From assembly GCA_947683625.1 (NCBI GenBank), contig CANTUR010000049.1:7976501-8040500 (forward strand): DNA of 64,000 nucleotides, read 5' to 3'. Of the stretch, positions 1 through 11,192 are shown piece after piece. Position 1 is the stretch's first letter. Every line of letters starts with the position of its first letter. Under the pieces are notes generated by a model. That model did no database searches and had not been told where the DNA came from. It saw nothing but the letters and a program-made list of their open reading frames with translations. Source of the stretch: Mallotus nudiflorus (Eukaryota > Streptophyta > Magnoliopsida > Malpighiales > Euphorbiaceae). Made by a program: the position numbers and the translations under genes.

Positions 1-39
1 CATAAAAAAAGAATATGTTCTATCAAAATGGGATCCTTA

Positions 40-690
40 GTACATCATCTTTGACAACGATGTTTAATTCAAAGGGAAAGTTAGAGAACTACTGAGGAGT
101 TATAAGGTGGAACATCACAGATCTTTTCCTTATCGACCATAAGCAAATAGGGCTATCGAAGCCACAAACATGAACATTAAGATAATTTTTTTCAAAAATG
201 ACTCAGACTCATATAGACAAGGCAGATAGATTGCCATTTGCTTTATGGGGGTACTAAACAATAATCATAACTTCAATTGGAGCAACTCCTTTCTCACTAG
301 TGTATAGGTAAGAAGTAGTACTCCTAGTTAAAATAAAAATTAAGTCTTTATAGGTAGCAATCAAATCTGAATTATGGAAAGTGTAATGGGCTCAATACAA
401 GCATGATAACCTCACTCTCTTAGACAATCAAAGACTTAAAGCTCTATATCACACACAGTTGTATCAGGCTCGGCTAGCTAAAATCTTTAATAGAAAGGTG
501 AAACATAAGAGTGTAAAAGCAGGAGATTGGGTGTTGAAGAAAGTAAGGCAGAATGTTCAATACCTTAGAGGAAAATTCAAACTAAACTGGGAAGGCCTGT
601 ATTTGGTCAAATGTGTATTATAAAAAAAAGTAGTCATGTCTTTGAAAAAGTGCAATACATTTTTATCATCATGAATTACATCGAGCACGC
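40..690 (+). pseudogene. Ty3/gypsy (Tat lineage) integrase, C-terminal remnant
   Basis: This is the end of a retrotransposon pol gene, the integrase that inserts element cDNA into the genome. Translating with frame changes gives the core segment YKVEHHRSFPYRP (101-139), directly followed by a TAA where the family has a glutamine codon. Next comes a decayed stretch corresponding to the part of the core between the second Asp and the Glu, with readable pieces such as a GATPFS-like motif near 283. The C-terminal domain follows: NRKVKHKSVKAGDWVLKKV (about 490-546) and GKFKLNWEGLYLVK (about 568-612). The wording of both parts is typical of Tat/Ogre-lineage elements. Many stops and frameshifts make it non-functional. 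The 5' part of the element lies left of the window, and its 3' LTR is at 5491-7371. Confidence 0.85.
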
Positions 691-1650
691 TTTGAATTTT
701 CTTTCATTATATGATCGCAGTTCTTACGATCTTCTCTAAATTCTCTCTTCAAGATCAACTACTATTTTCAAAGCGTAAAAAAAAAAAAACTAGCTAGGTA
801 TGAAGAGCTCTAAAGTGAGATGCCTTAGGCAAAAGAGGGAAGAAAAAAAAAGAAAAGCCAATTAAGTACGAACATCTTCGAAAGGAGACGCCTTAGGCAA
901 AAGAGGCAAAAATAAAAGAGGGAGTCAAAAGTAATGGTAAACATCACTAGGCATAACAACGACACAGGGAAAGCATTAAACATACAACAAGAAGCATAAA
1001 CACTACAATAATCATCATATATATATTATACAACATATACGAGATAAATGCCCAAATACAACACTGAAGTCCATAACCTCAGGAAAATAATAAAATAAAG
1101 AACCAAAAGCTAAAAAAGCCCTACACCTAGCCCCTAAAACAACTACATTGGTCTTGGTTGCCATCAAGAGCAAACATCAATCCTGCTTAAGCATCCTTAT
1201 CATCTGATCCAAGCACCTCCTTATCCATCATAAAGGATGCTAGTCATGATTCTAACTCACTAATTCGGTCATGATAAGTTACGCACTCCTACTCCTACTC
1301 ACAACTATTAAGGAGCTATTTAGCTTGCATTACATAAAAATTGCATGTCATACATTCATGTATACATAAAACATGTGCTTAAATAAATATGTACAATAAA
1401 GAAGGCATACCTCTAATTGCTTGTAAACTCCAAAAAATGCTACTGCGCACTCCCTACAACAATGTTTAGTATTGAGTAGTAGAGAGGGGACTTATAAAGA
1501 ATAAGCGAATAAGTTAAATACTATACATCAAGTCAAATAAATGAAATAAAGGTGAAATAAAGCATGAACATGGGGTGTCAGGAGGGATAACATATGACTG
1601 AGGATAGCTAGGATGAGGCAAATTAAAATACACTCCTCCAATAGAGATAT
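691..1650 (+). other. Tat element, pol-proximal 3' region
   Basis: Non-coding DNA between the integrase remnant and the antisense PMD pseudogene. It contains two direct copies of an AGGCAAAAGAGG-type block (819-838 and 887-906), each beside a purine-rich stretch. From my knowledge of Tat elements, a motif like this commonly follows pol. I see no other gene here. Confidence 0.6.
819..906 (+). repeat. Duplicated GCCTTAGGCAAAAGAGG block
   Basis: Two near-identical 20-bp blocks, 68 bp apart, share the core GCCTTAGGCAAAAGAGG and differ by one base at the start (GATG versus GACG). They lie in a purine-rich tract just after pol of the Tat element. The function is unknown; the block is useful as a lineage marker. 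Confidence 0.75.
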
Positions 1651-3849
1651 TCATCTTAGACAACACCAAGGAACCACCAAATCCCCAAGAATGGTACTGT
1701 TGAAAGCTACACCGCTAGCATGGGCAGTTGCCTTAGTATAGAACATGCCCTTATCCTCCTCAAAGTGAGATCCTGATCTTTTCTGGTGAGATCCCGTCGC
1801 TGCAGATAAGTCCTTATAACCATATCAATTATAGTTTATTACTAATAAAGTTCACTACATACTTGTACAATACAAGAATAAAAGCTCACTGGATTAGAAA
1901 AAGCAACTCTTGATAATCCATGTGATGCCCTAGTCCTCGAATCTATAGGACGGGCCTCATCTACTTGAGGAGGTGGAGGTGGAAGAACAAAGCCACTAAC
2001 CGTAGCATCAATTAGTTATGGAATCAAAACATTAGCATGAAGGAAGTCTATACTCTTTAAGAGGCTCTCAAAAGGATATCCTTTTATAGCAGTAGCAAGC
2101 TCATCTGCATTGAGCTCATGACTCTAGAACATGTCACTAGGAGGAGGAATAAGGACTCTTCTCATAAAAGGACCATCCTACCAATGATGGACTTGCTCAC
2201 CTAAATATTACACTTTGCTAGCAAGAATAAGAAGCAGCACTCGCCTCTCTATCAGCTACCATGCTATCACTATCTCTACCGACCAATGTGATCTCATTGC
2301 TCACTATTAAAGGAGGATCTATTTAAAAAAAAGCATAAAGAATCTTTAGGAAATAAAAAAACCAATACAATAAAATCAAGCATACCTGTTCAACGGACAA
2401 GTTACTTATATAATCCTGAGCCTCTATATAATCCTTGATTAAGTCAGTGGTCTTCCTAATTTAGCAGAAATAATAAGGAAAACCATCCTCCAAAAGATGC
2501 TTAATAGTCAGATGAGGAAGAATCACAAATTCATAAGCCCATATTTATCAAATCAGAATTTAAAAGGTCAGAAAAATAAAGGACAAACAGTAAAAGAACA
2601 TATATACATAAGAACTCTTACTCATATCTAGCATAAATAAGCATTCATAAATCCTTAAGCCACCTTCACAAGCTATATCTAAACCCAAGTATATATGGGC
2701 AAATGCAGTAGTACCCCAGCTGTATCTCGATAGGCTATCTAAGTTCTTTAGAATAGGTAGCAATCATAGACTACCTGTACCTAAAGGATTCGTGAAGATG
2801 ATAGCAGTTAATAAGTATAATAGGATGCAATGGGCCAACTGCTTTGATAAAACAAGATTAGCATCATACTTTGTTCGCATAGTAGAAATAAACTTAGTGT
2901 AGCGAGTAAGGTATGGAAAACCAGACTTCATAAGGGCAACCACCCTAAGTAACTCCTTAGTGAGGCACTTCCTTGCTAGCATAGAAGAACACTCCTCCTC
3001 ACTGAAAGGAACAGACTCCTCATAAAAGCTCAAGCCCATGATTGTGGTAAAACCTAGAGGAGTGATAGTTATCTCTCCAATGGGCAATATCCATCCATCA
3101 CTCAATCAATGCATATATGGTGATCTGACTTGATGCATATGAGTCATAAGACAATGTAGCAATAATTTCATTAAAGCCCTTTTCGGTAACCATCTGCTTC
3201 ACACATAGCAGGAGACCCTGATACTTAGTACTAACTTTATTAAAACTACCAAGTAATGCAGTGACGGACCTGTGAGGCTATAAATAATAGGTATACTATT
3301 AAACATTTGTATGGTTACTAAATACTAAAGCATCTTCCTCTCTATCATTTAATAGGAACAAAAAATAACAAAGTAAAAGCTAGTAAGAACATTACAACAA
3401 GTGCTAACAGATAGTTATAGAGATAAAGCAAGAGCTATCGACTATCAAAGGTAGTAATACAATTATGGATTAACAAATAGTTACAATAAGTGCTATAGAG
3501 CTATGGACAAAAGCTACAATAACCTCAATTAAAAAATACAATAAGTGTAGTAAGAGCTAATAGACAACAAAGCAGTATAGACAATTAAATAACTTTAAAA
3601 AATAGAGGACAAGGGAACCTACTTGGTGATGATAATGAATCCAAGCATAATTCTCTAGACTATAAACTATAGGGATTAGACCTCAAAAAATCTTGGATGA
3701 CTGAGGACCCTGAGTGCCGAATGGACCATTATTACTAGTCCCCATAGTGGAAGTCCTTGAATTTGCTCTAGTAACTTTCGTGAAGTCACCTCGACACACA
3801 AATCATCAAGGATATCCTCAAGATTCTTAAGAATGTTAGGAAACTCCAT
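1650..3849 (-). pseudogene. Antisense plant-mobile-domain (PMD) gene, copy 1
   Basis: This gene is on the strand opposite to the host Tat element. The proposed start is ATG at 3849 (MEFPNILKNLEDILDDLC...). The first exon runs to about 3623, followed by a donor-like GTAGGTT. An acceptor-like TCACAG near 3272 opens the PMD exon, which reads YALIE, WILPIGEITITPLGF, an extended helix-rich middle (to about 2767), then LLPILKNLDSLSRYSWGTT and AHIYLGLD (2763-2560). This order matches the domain found in MAIN/MAIL1-like plant proteins and in some retrotransposons (from memory). There is one in-frame TGA at 2764-2766 and a frameshift near 3105. Later exons down to about 1650 are only partly readable, with many stops, so the gene is broken. 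A TATA-like palindrome lies about 140 bp upstream of the ATG. The second copy at 31800-33599 supports the gene model. Confidence 0.75.
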
Positions 3850-3986
3850 CTTATTCAAAGAAAATAAAATTATGGAAGCAAAAATAAAGTAAGAAAAAGT
3901 CCAATGATTAGAGGAAAAGGAATTAAGAAAAGATGGAAAACAATAGAAAGAGATTGAAAGAAGCCTCTCCAAACCTTAAGAGCTCA

Positions 3987-4110
3987 GGTCTATATAGACC
4001 AGAGAGGGGGAAGGCGCATAACCATGCACATAGCATGTGATCATGCACTTAACATGTGACCACATACCCCCATAGGCATGGCCACACACCCTTGAAACCC
4101 CCATGTACTC
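3987..4110 (-). promoter_or_regulatory. Putative promoter of the antisense PMD gene, copy 1
   Basis: A perfect 14-bp palindrome GGTCTATATAGACC (3987-4000) holds a TATA-like core about 140 bp upstream of the PMD start codon. Just beyond it (4013-4110) is a CATG-rich array: ACCATGCAC, GCATGTGATCATGCAC, ACATGTGACC and GGCATGGCC. CATGCA is the core of the RY element bound by plant B3 factors, which is established knowledge; its use here is inference. A similar array lies upstream of the TATA box in the family-A LTR. Confidence 0.5.
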
Positions 4111-4379
4111 CAAATTGATGATGTGCACACTTTGAGACTTTGCACACTCATTCATCAGGTATCGAACCTTTATTTGAGCATAAGAAATGCATCGAACTCA
4201 TATAAAAGCACACTGATGTGAGCTCTGCCCATCCAAAGACACCACACATAGCATCACCATCTTTAAAGAACTCAACACTCATGAAAGAAGAAAAATAGGG
4301 AGAAAAATGCTAAGGACATCTTGTTCAAAATCATTAAAGTGACATACAAAACATGACAAATGGTGAAATCATCATTACT

Positions 4380-5085
4380 GCATCATCATTGCATTATCAT
4401 TATTGCCTCATCGCTACATCGTCATTACTTAAGTAACATTTCATAGTGCTTAGGAGCACTCATATTGCTTAGCAGCATATTCATTTTGCTTAGTAGCACC
4501 TTCATTTATGTGGCACTTAAAGAGGTTATAATCATATTCTCATTTTACTTAGTAGCATCTCCATTTTTATGACACCTAAGAAGGTTATAGTTGCATCTTT
4601 ATTTTGCTTTATGGCATCCCCATTTACGTGACACCTAAAGAGGTTATAATTGCATTCTTATTTTTGCTTAGTAGCATCCTCATTTGCATGACACTTAAGA
4701 AGGTTATAGTTGCATTTCCATTTTACTTAGTAGCATCCCCATTTGTGTGACACTTAAAAAGGTTACAGTCATATCTTCATTTAGCTTAGTAGCATCTCCA
4801 TTTGCATGACATATAAGAAGGTTATAGTCCCATCTCCATTTTTCTTAGTAGCACCTTTATTTGCATAACACCTAAGAAGGTTATAGTTGCATCTTCATTT
4901 TGCTTAGTAGCACCTTCATTTACTAACATTTAAGAAGGTTATAGTTTTATCTTCATTATTGCTTAGCAGAATTTTCATTTGCATGACACCTAAAGAGGTT
5001 ATAGTTACAATCTTCATTTGCATGACACTTAATGAGGTTATAGTTGCATCTTCATTTGCCTAACACCTAAGGAGGTTATAATGCT
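4380..5085 (+). repeat. 59-bp tandem array in Tat 3' region, copy 1
   Basis: About nine head-to-tail units are marked by AAGAAGGTTATAG (for example at 4581, 4640, 4700, 4759, 4818, 4877 and 4935), giving a spacing of 58-60 bp. Each unit also has CTTAGTAGCATC and CATTTGCATGACACCTAAG. The last two units are shortened to about 39 bp by loss of the CTTAGTAGCAT half. The array lies between the antisense PMD gene and the 3' LTR, where Tat elements are known to carry variable tandem repeats. Confidence 0.9.
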
Positions 5086-5490
5086 ATCACTTTCTCATAG
5101 TAGCATCATTTTCTTAACATTGAAGAATGTTAGAGCTTTTAATATAATAAGGGAAATGTTAAGTATGACACCCAAAAGGGGTAGTCATTGTACTTCATAC
5201 GCACGTCCATATATCATGCACACCATTCTTATGGAAATCACATCTTTACATGAATCATTAGTCACATCTTATAATCTTTACATGTATCTAAATTGCATTA
5301 TTACATGAAGTTGCATCTTCCATGATGACCAAATCATTGAGTGATAATGATTCTGATCATAAGGCGGTGACAGTAGTCAAATCTCAACAAGATGTCTAAA
5401 AATGACCCACATGTATAAGTACCTTTCTCCTTACTAAATGATTTTTGCATCCTTACATTTGCTTAATATGTATTAACACTAGTGGGAAAC
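5086..5490 (+). other. Spacer between tandem array and 3' LTR
   Basis: Unique AT-rich DNA at the end of the Tat internal region. The polypurine tract expected before the LTR is degraded here (AGTGGGAAAC at 5481-5490); the equivalent position of the second copy (35125-35139) keeps it well. I see no gene. Confidence 0.6.
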
Positions 5491-7371
5491 TATTATACCT
5501 AAAAGTTAATTGTCCCCAAAAAGGTCCAATGATGAAACAAATCTTCAAACATGACTAGAGTCTGCTCATTCATAACAGCTATGAAGTGTGCAACCTTAAA
5601 AACTTAACCAATTCCATCAGTGTGCAAAATTGATTACTAAGCCATTAAGTTGTGCTTCGATCTTAAAAAATATGAACTATCAAAACAATAAAAGGATTAT
5701 TTCGAGCAATCTTATCTCAGAATGCTCAACTTATTAAGCTAGTGTTCATTTCATCAGATTGGGACCCATCTTTGTGAAAAAATAGAAATCAATTTTGAAA
5801 AATGGACTTCAAAAACACATCTAAAAGGCTCTAAAACCTTCGAAAGTGGTCCCAAAATAGTCCAAAACAACTTGAGGATTAGCGCGCATTGCTTAGAAGT
5901 GCGCATATAGCCATGAACACCCTTAGGTGTGACATGCTAAAATCAAGGTTGAATTAGATAAAACAGCCTTCAGAAACATGTTCAATAGGTCCAAAAGCCC
6001 TAGCAACCAACCTTAAAAAGCCCTAAAATATCCTTAAATTGCATTCGCATAATATAAAAATGTGCATGACCATATGTAACATGTGCTAAGTGCCTGACCA
6101 CATGCTAAGCATGTAGCCATATCCACTTTGCATTGCCACATGCTTTGTTATAGGAATGCGCACATGACCATGCACTCACACATGCCTTCCTCTACTTTTG
6201 CACTATAAATAGGGGTCTTTACACCTTATTTTGATAATAAGAACCCATACACTCAAAATCTATCTATTCAATGAAGCTAAAAACCCATTTCCACATAATT
6301 TTAGCTTTCCCACTATGTTTTTCTTAGGTTATTAGACCTCCTTTCCACTAAACCTAGCCTCATCATTGTTAAAGCATGCTTCAAAGGTATATGAACTTGC
6401 ATCATTCTATAAGTCATTTTGAACCTCTCGACGAAGAAAGCTTGATAATCCCTCGAAGCTAAACCTTCAAAACTCATATAAGCTTAGTTGAATCTGAGGA
6501 CCACAATATCATTTTAGATCCTTTAGTTTTATCATACTACATTTTACTTTATTATCACTATCATTTGTATAATTTATTATACTTGCATGTTGAGACTGGT
6601 AATTTGCATGATATATAAATAACTTATGCTTTGCTTTGCTCATTTCATATCATCATTTTATATCCTTTAGTTTTAAAACATGAAATCACACTGTACATAT
6701 TAATAACATGAAAAGTTCATATTCCAGACTAGGGTTATCATGTTCTTAGTCTAATGATGTCATCATGCATCCTTTATATGCTCATCACATATCATCTTAA
6801 CATAATAATCATTGCAAACATGCATAATTATGTACATTTTGCTTACTCTTTCAAGTGATTGAGTGTTTATTGCTTATTTTGTTATTCGCATGATCGAGCA
6901 AGCTACGTGCATAGTTGTGCTAACCTTGTAGGTTCATTATATCTAAGCTAGATTTACATTTCTGCAATCTTTTTTCCTTTTATATGTATTTTTTTAAGAA
7001 AGTGAGGTAATAATGATATTTCAACTTTATTATCTTTCATTATTTTATTTATTATGTGAATGCTATATAAACTGTCCTGATCGAAACTAGGGTGTTGCTG
7101 TAGCTATACATAGAAATATCATATAATGAGAAATTATCATAAAGTAGATGCAATCCCTCGAACCTAGAAATCTCTACTGTAGGCAATACTTATTGCGTGA
7201 CCTGATGTTGCCTTTTCTTTTCCTGATTTTTTAAAAATCGGGTGGTGACTCCATAAAATCAAAAAGCGTATCATTCCTCCCAAGACTAATCATTTCTCCT
7301 TATTTGGTAAAGTTGCCATGTCCCTTAGAAATAAAACACAAGATCAAAACAACAAACCAAGGTCACTTATA
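5491..7371 (+). mobile_element. Family-A Tat LTR, copy 1 (3' LTR)
   Basis: The LTR starts where homology to copies at 35141 and 47139 (minus strand) begins. The canonical start TGTCATACC is decayed to TATTATACC here. All three share an early TTGTCCCCAAAAAGG-like segment, a CATG-rich array, a TATA box (6204-6211) and a near-end block holding GGTGGTGACTCC (7240-7253). The end is placed at GGTCACTTATA (7371), by analogy with GGTTGCTCACA in the minus-strand copy, which is directly followed by a primer-binding site. DNA after 7371 reads as Sirevirus pol, so this is the 3' LTR of an element inserted there. The length, 1881 bp, is close to the other two (1810 and 1912 bp). Confidence 0.8.
6050..6211 (+). 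promoter_or_regulatory. LTR promoter, family A copy 1
   Basis: TATA box CTATAAATAGGGG (TATAAATA at 6204-6211), preceded by about 150 bp rich in CATG: GTGCATGACCATATG, ACATGTGC, CCACATGC, GCATGTAGCC, GCGCACATGACCATGCAC and ACACATGCC. It sits mid-LTR, as expected for the U3/R junction. The array resembles the one upstream of the antisense PMD gene at 4013-4110. Confidence 0.65.
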
Positions 7372-9062
7372 GTGACAAGAAGACAATGAGGAGATGCCTT
7401 AACCTACCTTTAAGGATGAACTTCCAAAGAAATGACATTTCAAGAAAGCACATCTTTAAGAACTCATTATTAGTGATACTACAAAGGGGGTAACTACTAG
7501 ATCTCAACTTAAATCTATTATTAATTTCATTTCTCAAATTGAACCCAAAAGTGTTGATGAAGCATTGAGTGATGAATTTTAGGTCCTTGCTATGCAAGAA
7601 GAGCTAAATCAATTTGAGAGAAATAAGGTTTGGACATTGGTTCCTAGACCTAAGCATAATCCTATTATAGGTACTAAATGGGTGTTTCAAAAGAAGATGA
7701 ATAAGCAAGGTGTCATAACTAGGAACAAAGCTAGTAGCTAAAAATTATATTCAAGAGGAAGGAATTGATTATGATGAAACCTTTGCCCTTGTTGTAAGGT
7801 CAGAGGCTATTAGAATGCTACTTGCATTTGCATCTTACATGGATTTCAAACTCCTTTAAATGGATGTGAAAAGTGCATTTTTAAATTGTTTTATAGAAGA
7901 AGAGGTTTATGTTGAACAAGCTCCAAGTTTTGAATTTCCTAATCATATTTTTAAGCTCTTAAAAGCATTATATGGATTGAAGTAAGCTCCTAGAGCTTGG
8001 TGTGAAAGTTTGAGTAACTTTTCACTAAAGAAACGCTTCTCTAAAAGAAAAGTTGACACAACTCTTTTCATAAGGAAATACAAACATGATTTATTTATCG
8101 TGCAAATATATGTTGATATTATTTTTTGTGCTACTAATAATTGCTTATATAAGGAATTTTCTAAGTTAATGCAAGGAGAATTTGAGATACACATGATGGG
8201 TGAGATTAAGTTCTTTCTTGAACTTAAAATCAATCAATGAAAGGATGAGATCTTCATCAACCAAACCAAATACATAAGAGATATTCTCAAGAAGCTTTGT
8301 ATGGAAGGAGCTTAGTTAAGTAAGAAATCTATAAGCACCACTATCAAATTCAACAAAAATGAGAATGGCAAGTCGGTTGATGAAAAATAATATAGAGGTA
8401 TGATCAGATCCCTTCTCTATTTAACTGTTAGGAGGCCAGATATAATGTTTGCCATTTGCTTATATGCACATTTTCAATCTAGTCCTAGGGAGTCTTACTT
8501 GAATGCAATTAAAAGAATTTTTAAATATCTAAGTGGGACCTTGCATTTAGGTCTTTGATATCCTAAGAATTCATCCTTTGACTTAATTAGTTATTCAGAT
8601 GTGGACTTTACCGATAGTTTGCTAGATTAAAATAGCACTTTTGGTAGTTACCAATTCTTAGGAAATTGCTTTGTCTCTTGGCTTAGTGAAAAGCAAGTGT
8701 TGTTGGTTACCTTGTCCACTATCGAAACTGAATATGTGGTGGTAAGTTATTGTTGCTCACAAGTTTTATGGTAAAAACAATAACTAATGGACTATGACAT
8801 TAATATTGATCACATTCTAATCAAATGTGACAATACAAGTTGCTCAAAACCTTAGCAAAAATCCCATTCAACACTTTAGAACCAAGTAAATAGACATTAG
8901 ACATCATTTTCTCAAAGATCACATGCAATGCGATGATATCTTGCTTGATTTTGTTGATATTAATAGTCAACTTGCGGATATTTTCACCAAACCTCTCAAT
9001 GAGGAAAGATTAAATTTCATTAAGCATGAGCTTGATATAATTGATGGCTATAGTTTGCATTG
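7372..9062 (+). pseudogene. Ty1/copia Sirevirus pol: RT and RNase H remnant
   Basis: Reverse transcriptase copies element RNA into DNA and RNase H removes the RNA strand. Readable pieces in order: SQIEPKSVDEALSDEF (about 7535), MQEELNQFERNKVWTLVPR (7590-7650), GTKWVFQKKMNKQG, EEGIDYDETFAL, RMLLAFASYMDFKL, MDVKSAFLN (about 7862) and EEEVYVEQAPSFEFPNH. Then comes an open stretch (8010-8240) with KVDTTLFIRK and LMQGEFEIHMMGEIKFFLEL. The catalytic YVDD box is reduced to YVDI (about 8108-8120). The RNase H part (8400-9060) includes YLTVRRPDIMF and a weak ADIFTKPL. This wording is typical of Sireviruses. At least ten stops make it dead. The 5' half is missing because the family-A Tat element is inserted at 7371/7372. 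Confidence 0.88.
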
Positions 9063-9935
9063 ATCCATATATCTTGCTAGCTAAATGTCTTGCATTTATA
9101 TGATTTCTTTTTCTAGATAAACAATGGATTGAATTCTTAATTATAATGAAAAATGTGATGTGATCTTTCATAAAACTTAGTTATATACATACTTGATTTT
9201 ATTCTTCATTTTGTGAAAAATATTACTTGGCTTGTATTAATATTATGTTTTAATTTTTAGAACATTGTTTCTCCATCACATTCCTTTAATTTTATTTCTC
9301 TTTGATTTATTCTTTTGAATAATAATTATTTATTAATGAAAATTCAATAATGTAATTATAATAAAAAATTATGAAAATATTTTTTTAAAATGCCTTTTCA
9401 TATGCTCTATTATGTGTGTGGTATTAATTCTTTTTGAAAGAATTAAATTTATAATTAATTTCATTCAATTTGGAGTAAATTTGGTTCATAGGGACCAAAT
9501 TGAAATGTTTTCTAGACCTAATTAAACTTTTTTTTGGAAATTTCAAGGGTCGTCCCAGATCTTGTCCTAATTGTTACTGTTTCCCATTTAGATTGGGACA
9601 CCTATTTGCCTTTTAAATAGCACTGATCATGATCAAGCTCTAGTCGTGATGTTGTTTGAGACATCTATGTCCCAATCAAGATAACCAATGTCCTGACTGG
9701 GACATCGATCCTGACAGCACATGAAAAATTGAATTTTTACAATAGGCGCATATACCCAAATCAGTTATGATTTTTGAAGTTCTTTTTGACCAAAATTGAA
9801 TTTTCTTCTTTTTTATACTCTCCTTCTACTCTATAAATACCATACTATTTCCTTCTCCTTCATCACTTAAATTTTTTTTATCATTCTCTTTTTCTTTAAT
9901 TCTTTTCTTTTGTAAATTTCTTTTCTCCTTCAACC
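9063..9935 (+). other. Spacer between Sirevirus pol and env-like ORF
   Basis: AT-rich non-coding DNA. It includes a TCTATAAATAC box near 9830 followed by a pyrimidine-rich run up to the ATG at 9936, which resembles a plant promoter and leader for the following ORF. That reading is inference only. Confidence 0.4.
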
Positions 9936-11192
9936 ATGGCTCCTAAGAAACCTCAAAGACTTATTGTTCTTCCCATGAGGCTCCCTCCAAAAAGGAGAAA
10001 CTAAAGAAATCTCATCCTCCATTCTCTTACTCTTTATAAGACATTAAAAAGAGACTTGTTCTCTTTCAAAAAAGGCCTATCATTTCCTTTAAATTCATGT
10101 ATGAATCACTCTCAAAGCACTTGGATGTTATACAAAGGTCAAAGAACTTCTCCTAAGGGTTAGTTTGTATAATTTTTCTTTTACTCCTTTACCTTTTTAC
10201 CCTTATTTAATTGTTAAATTTCTCTCTACCTTCACCCTCCACTATGTTCACTATAATAATGACAACTCCTATTTCTCTGTGAGATTTAAGCTTGGTGGAA
10301 AAGAAAGGTTTTTGACTAACCTTGAATTTGACACTCTCTTTGGATTCTTTAGAAAGGGTCATATTCGTGTTCACCCAAATTGGCTTTACACTTTTTGGAC
10401 CAAAGTTCAAAGTCCTCAAACATCCTTAAACTTTGTCACTAATCATACTAAATCCTTATTCCTTTAATCTAGGGCATTGTGGTATATCCACTAATTTATC
10501 ACTTACTCTATCAATGCTAGAGGTCTTAGTAATGAAACACTATCTCTTGATAACCTTTTTTATTCTACATTATCTTGTTGATAATGAACCTATTGCTTTG
10601 GGTTGCTTTTTACAATGGAGGTTTTGGCTCATTAGTAATAGTTTCGCTAATGTTGTTTGTATTAGGGAGATTGTCACTAAGTTCTCAAACTTTTATGGCA
10701 TTGATCTCACTAATGTGCCCTTTACCAAATCCATTCTTCTTGATGAAACTTTTATAAAAAAACTCAAAGCAATTCTCCTTGGTTAATAATAAATGGATCT
10801 AGAAGCATGGTCTTGCTTAAACTCAAGAAGGCCAAGACCTTGAAGACATCTTTAGGGGCATTGAGTAATTTGATGGTGAAGTTGAGGGTGAAGAGGAACT
10901 TGAGACTCAACCCCATGGTGCTCCTTAAAGAAAAAGAATTAGGCATGAAGAAAATTCCTCTCAAGGCCTTCAAGCATTTGGTAATGAGCCATATGGGTGG
11001 GTTAACTTTTTGATCAAATGTCATTAATAGAAACTAATTTCAAACTTAATTCATTTAAGTTGATGAGCATATAGACCACCTCCAACATGATGTATGCTAC
11101 TTGTATGAACAACAATGTTATGCATGCACCTATGCTCCTTTCATATATCCTCCTCCTATTTTGACTCAAGAAGATGCTCCTCATGATGAATG
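9936..11192 (+). pseudogene. Sirevirus env-like ORF remnant
   Basis: An ORF begins with ATG at 9936 (MAPKKPQRLIVLP) and breaks after about 20 codons. Later fragments in shifting frames read KFMYESLSKHLDVIQRSKNF (near 10090), RFKLGGKERFLTNLEFDTLF (10285-10344), RVHPNWLYTFWTKV (10366-10407) and FYGIDLTNVPFTKS (10690-10731). The position between pol and the 3' LTR is where Sireviruses carry an extra, so-called env-like ORF, and the pattern (short basic start, then a PMD-like or gag-like globular part) fits. No membrane-fusion function is implied or visible. The identification rests mostly on position and on weak resemblance. Confidence 0.5.

Noticed and set aside
4380..5085. Centromeric-type satellite
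   Set aside because: Only about nine units, bounded by element sequence on both sides; it is an internal array of the Tat element.
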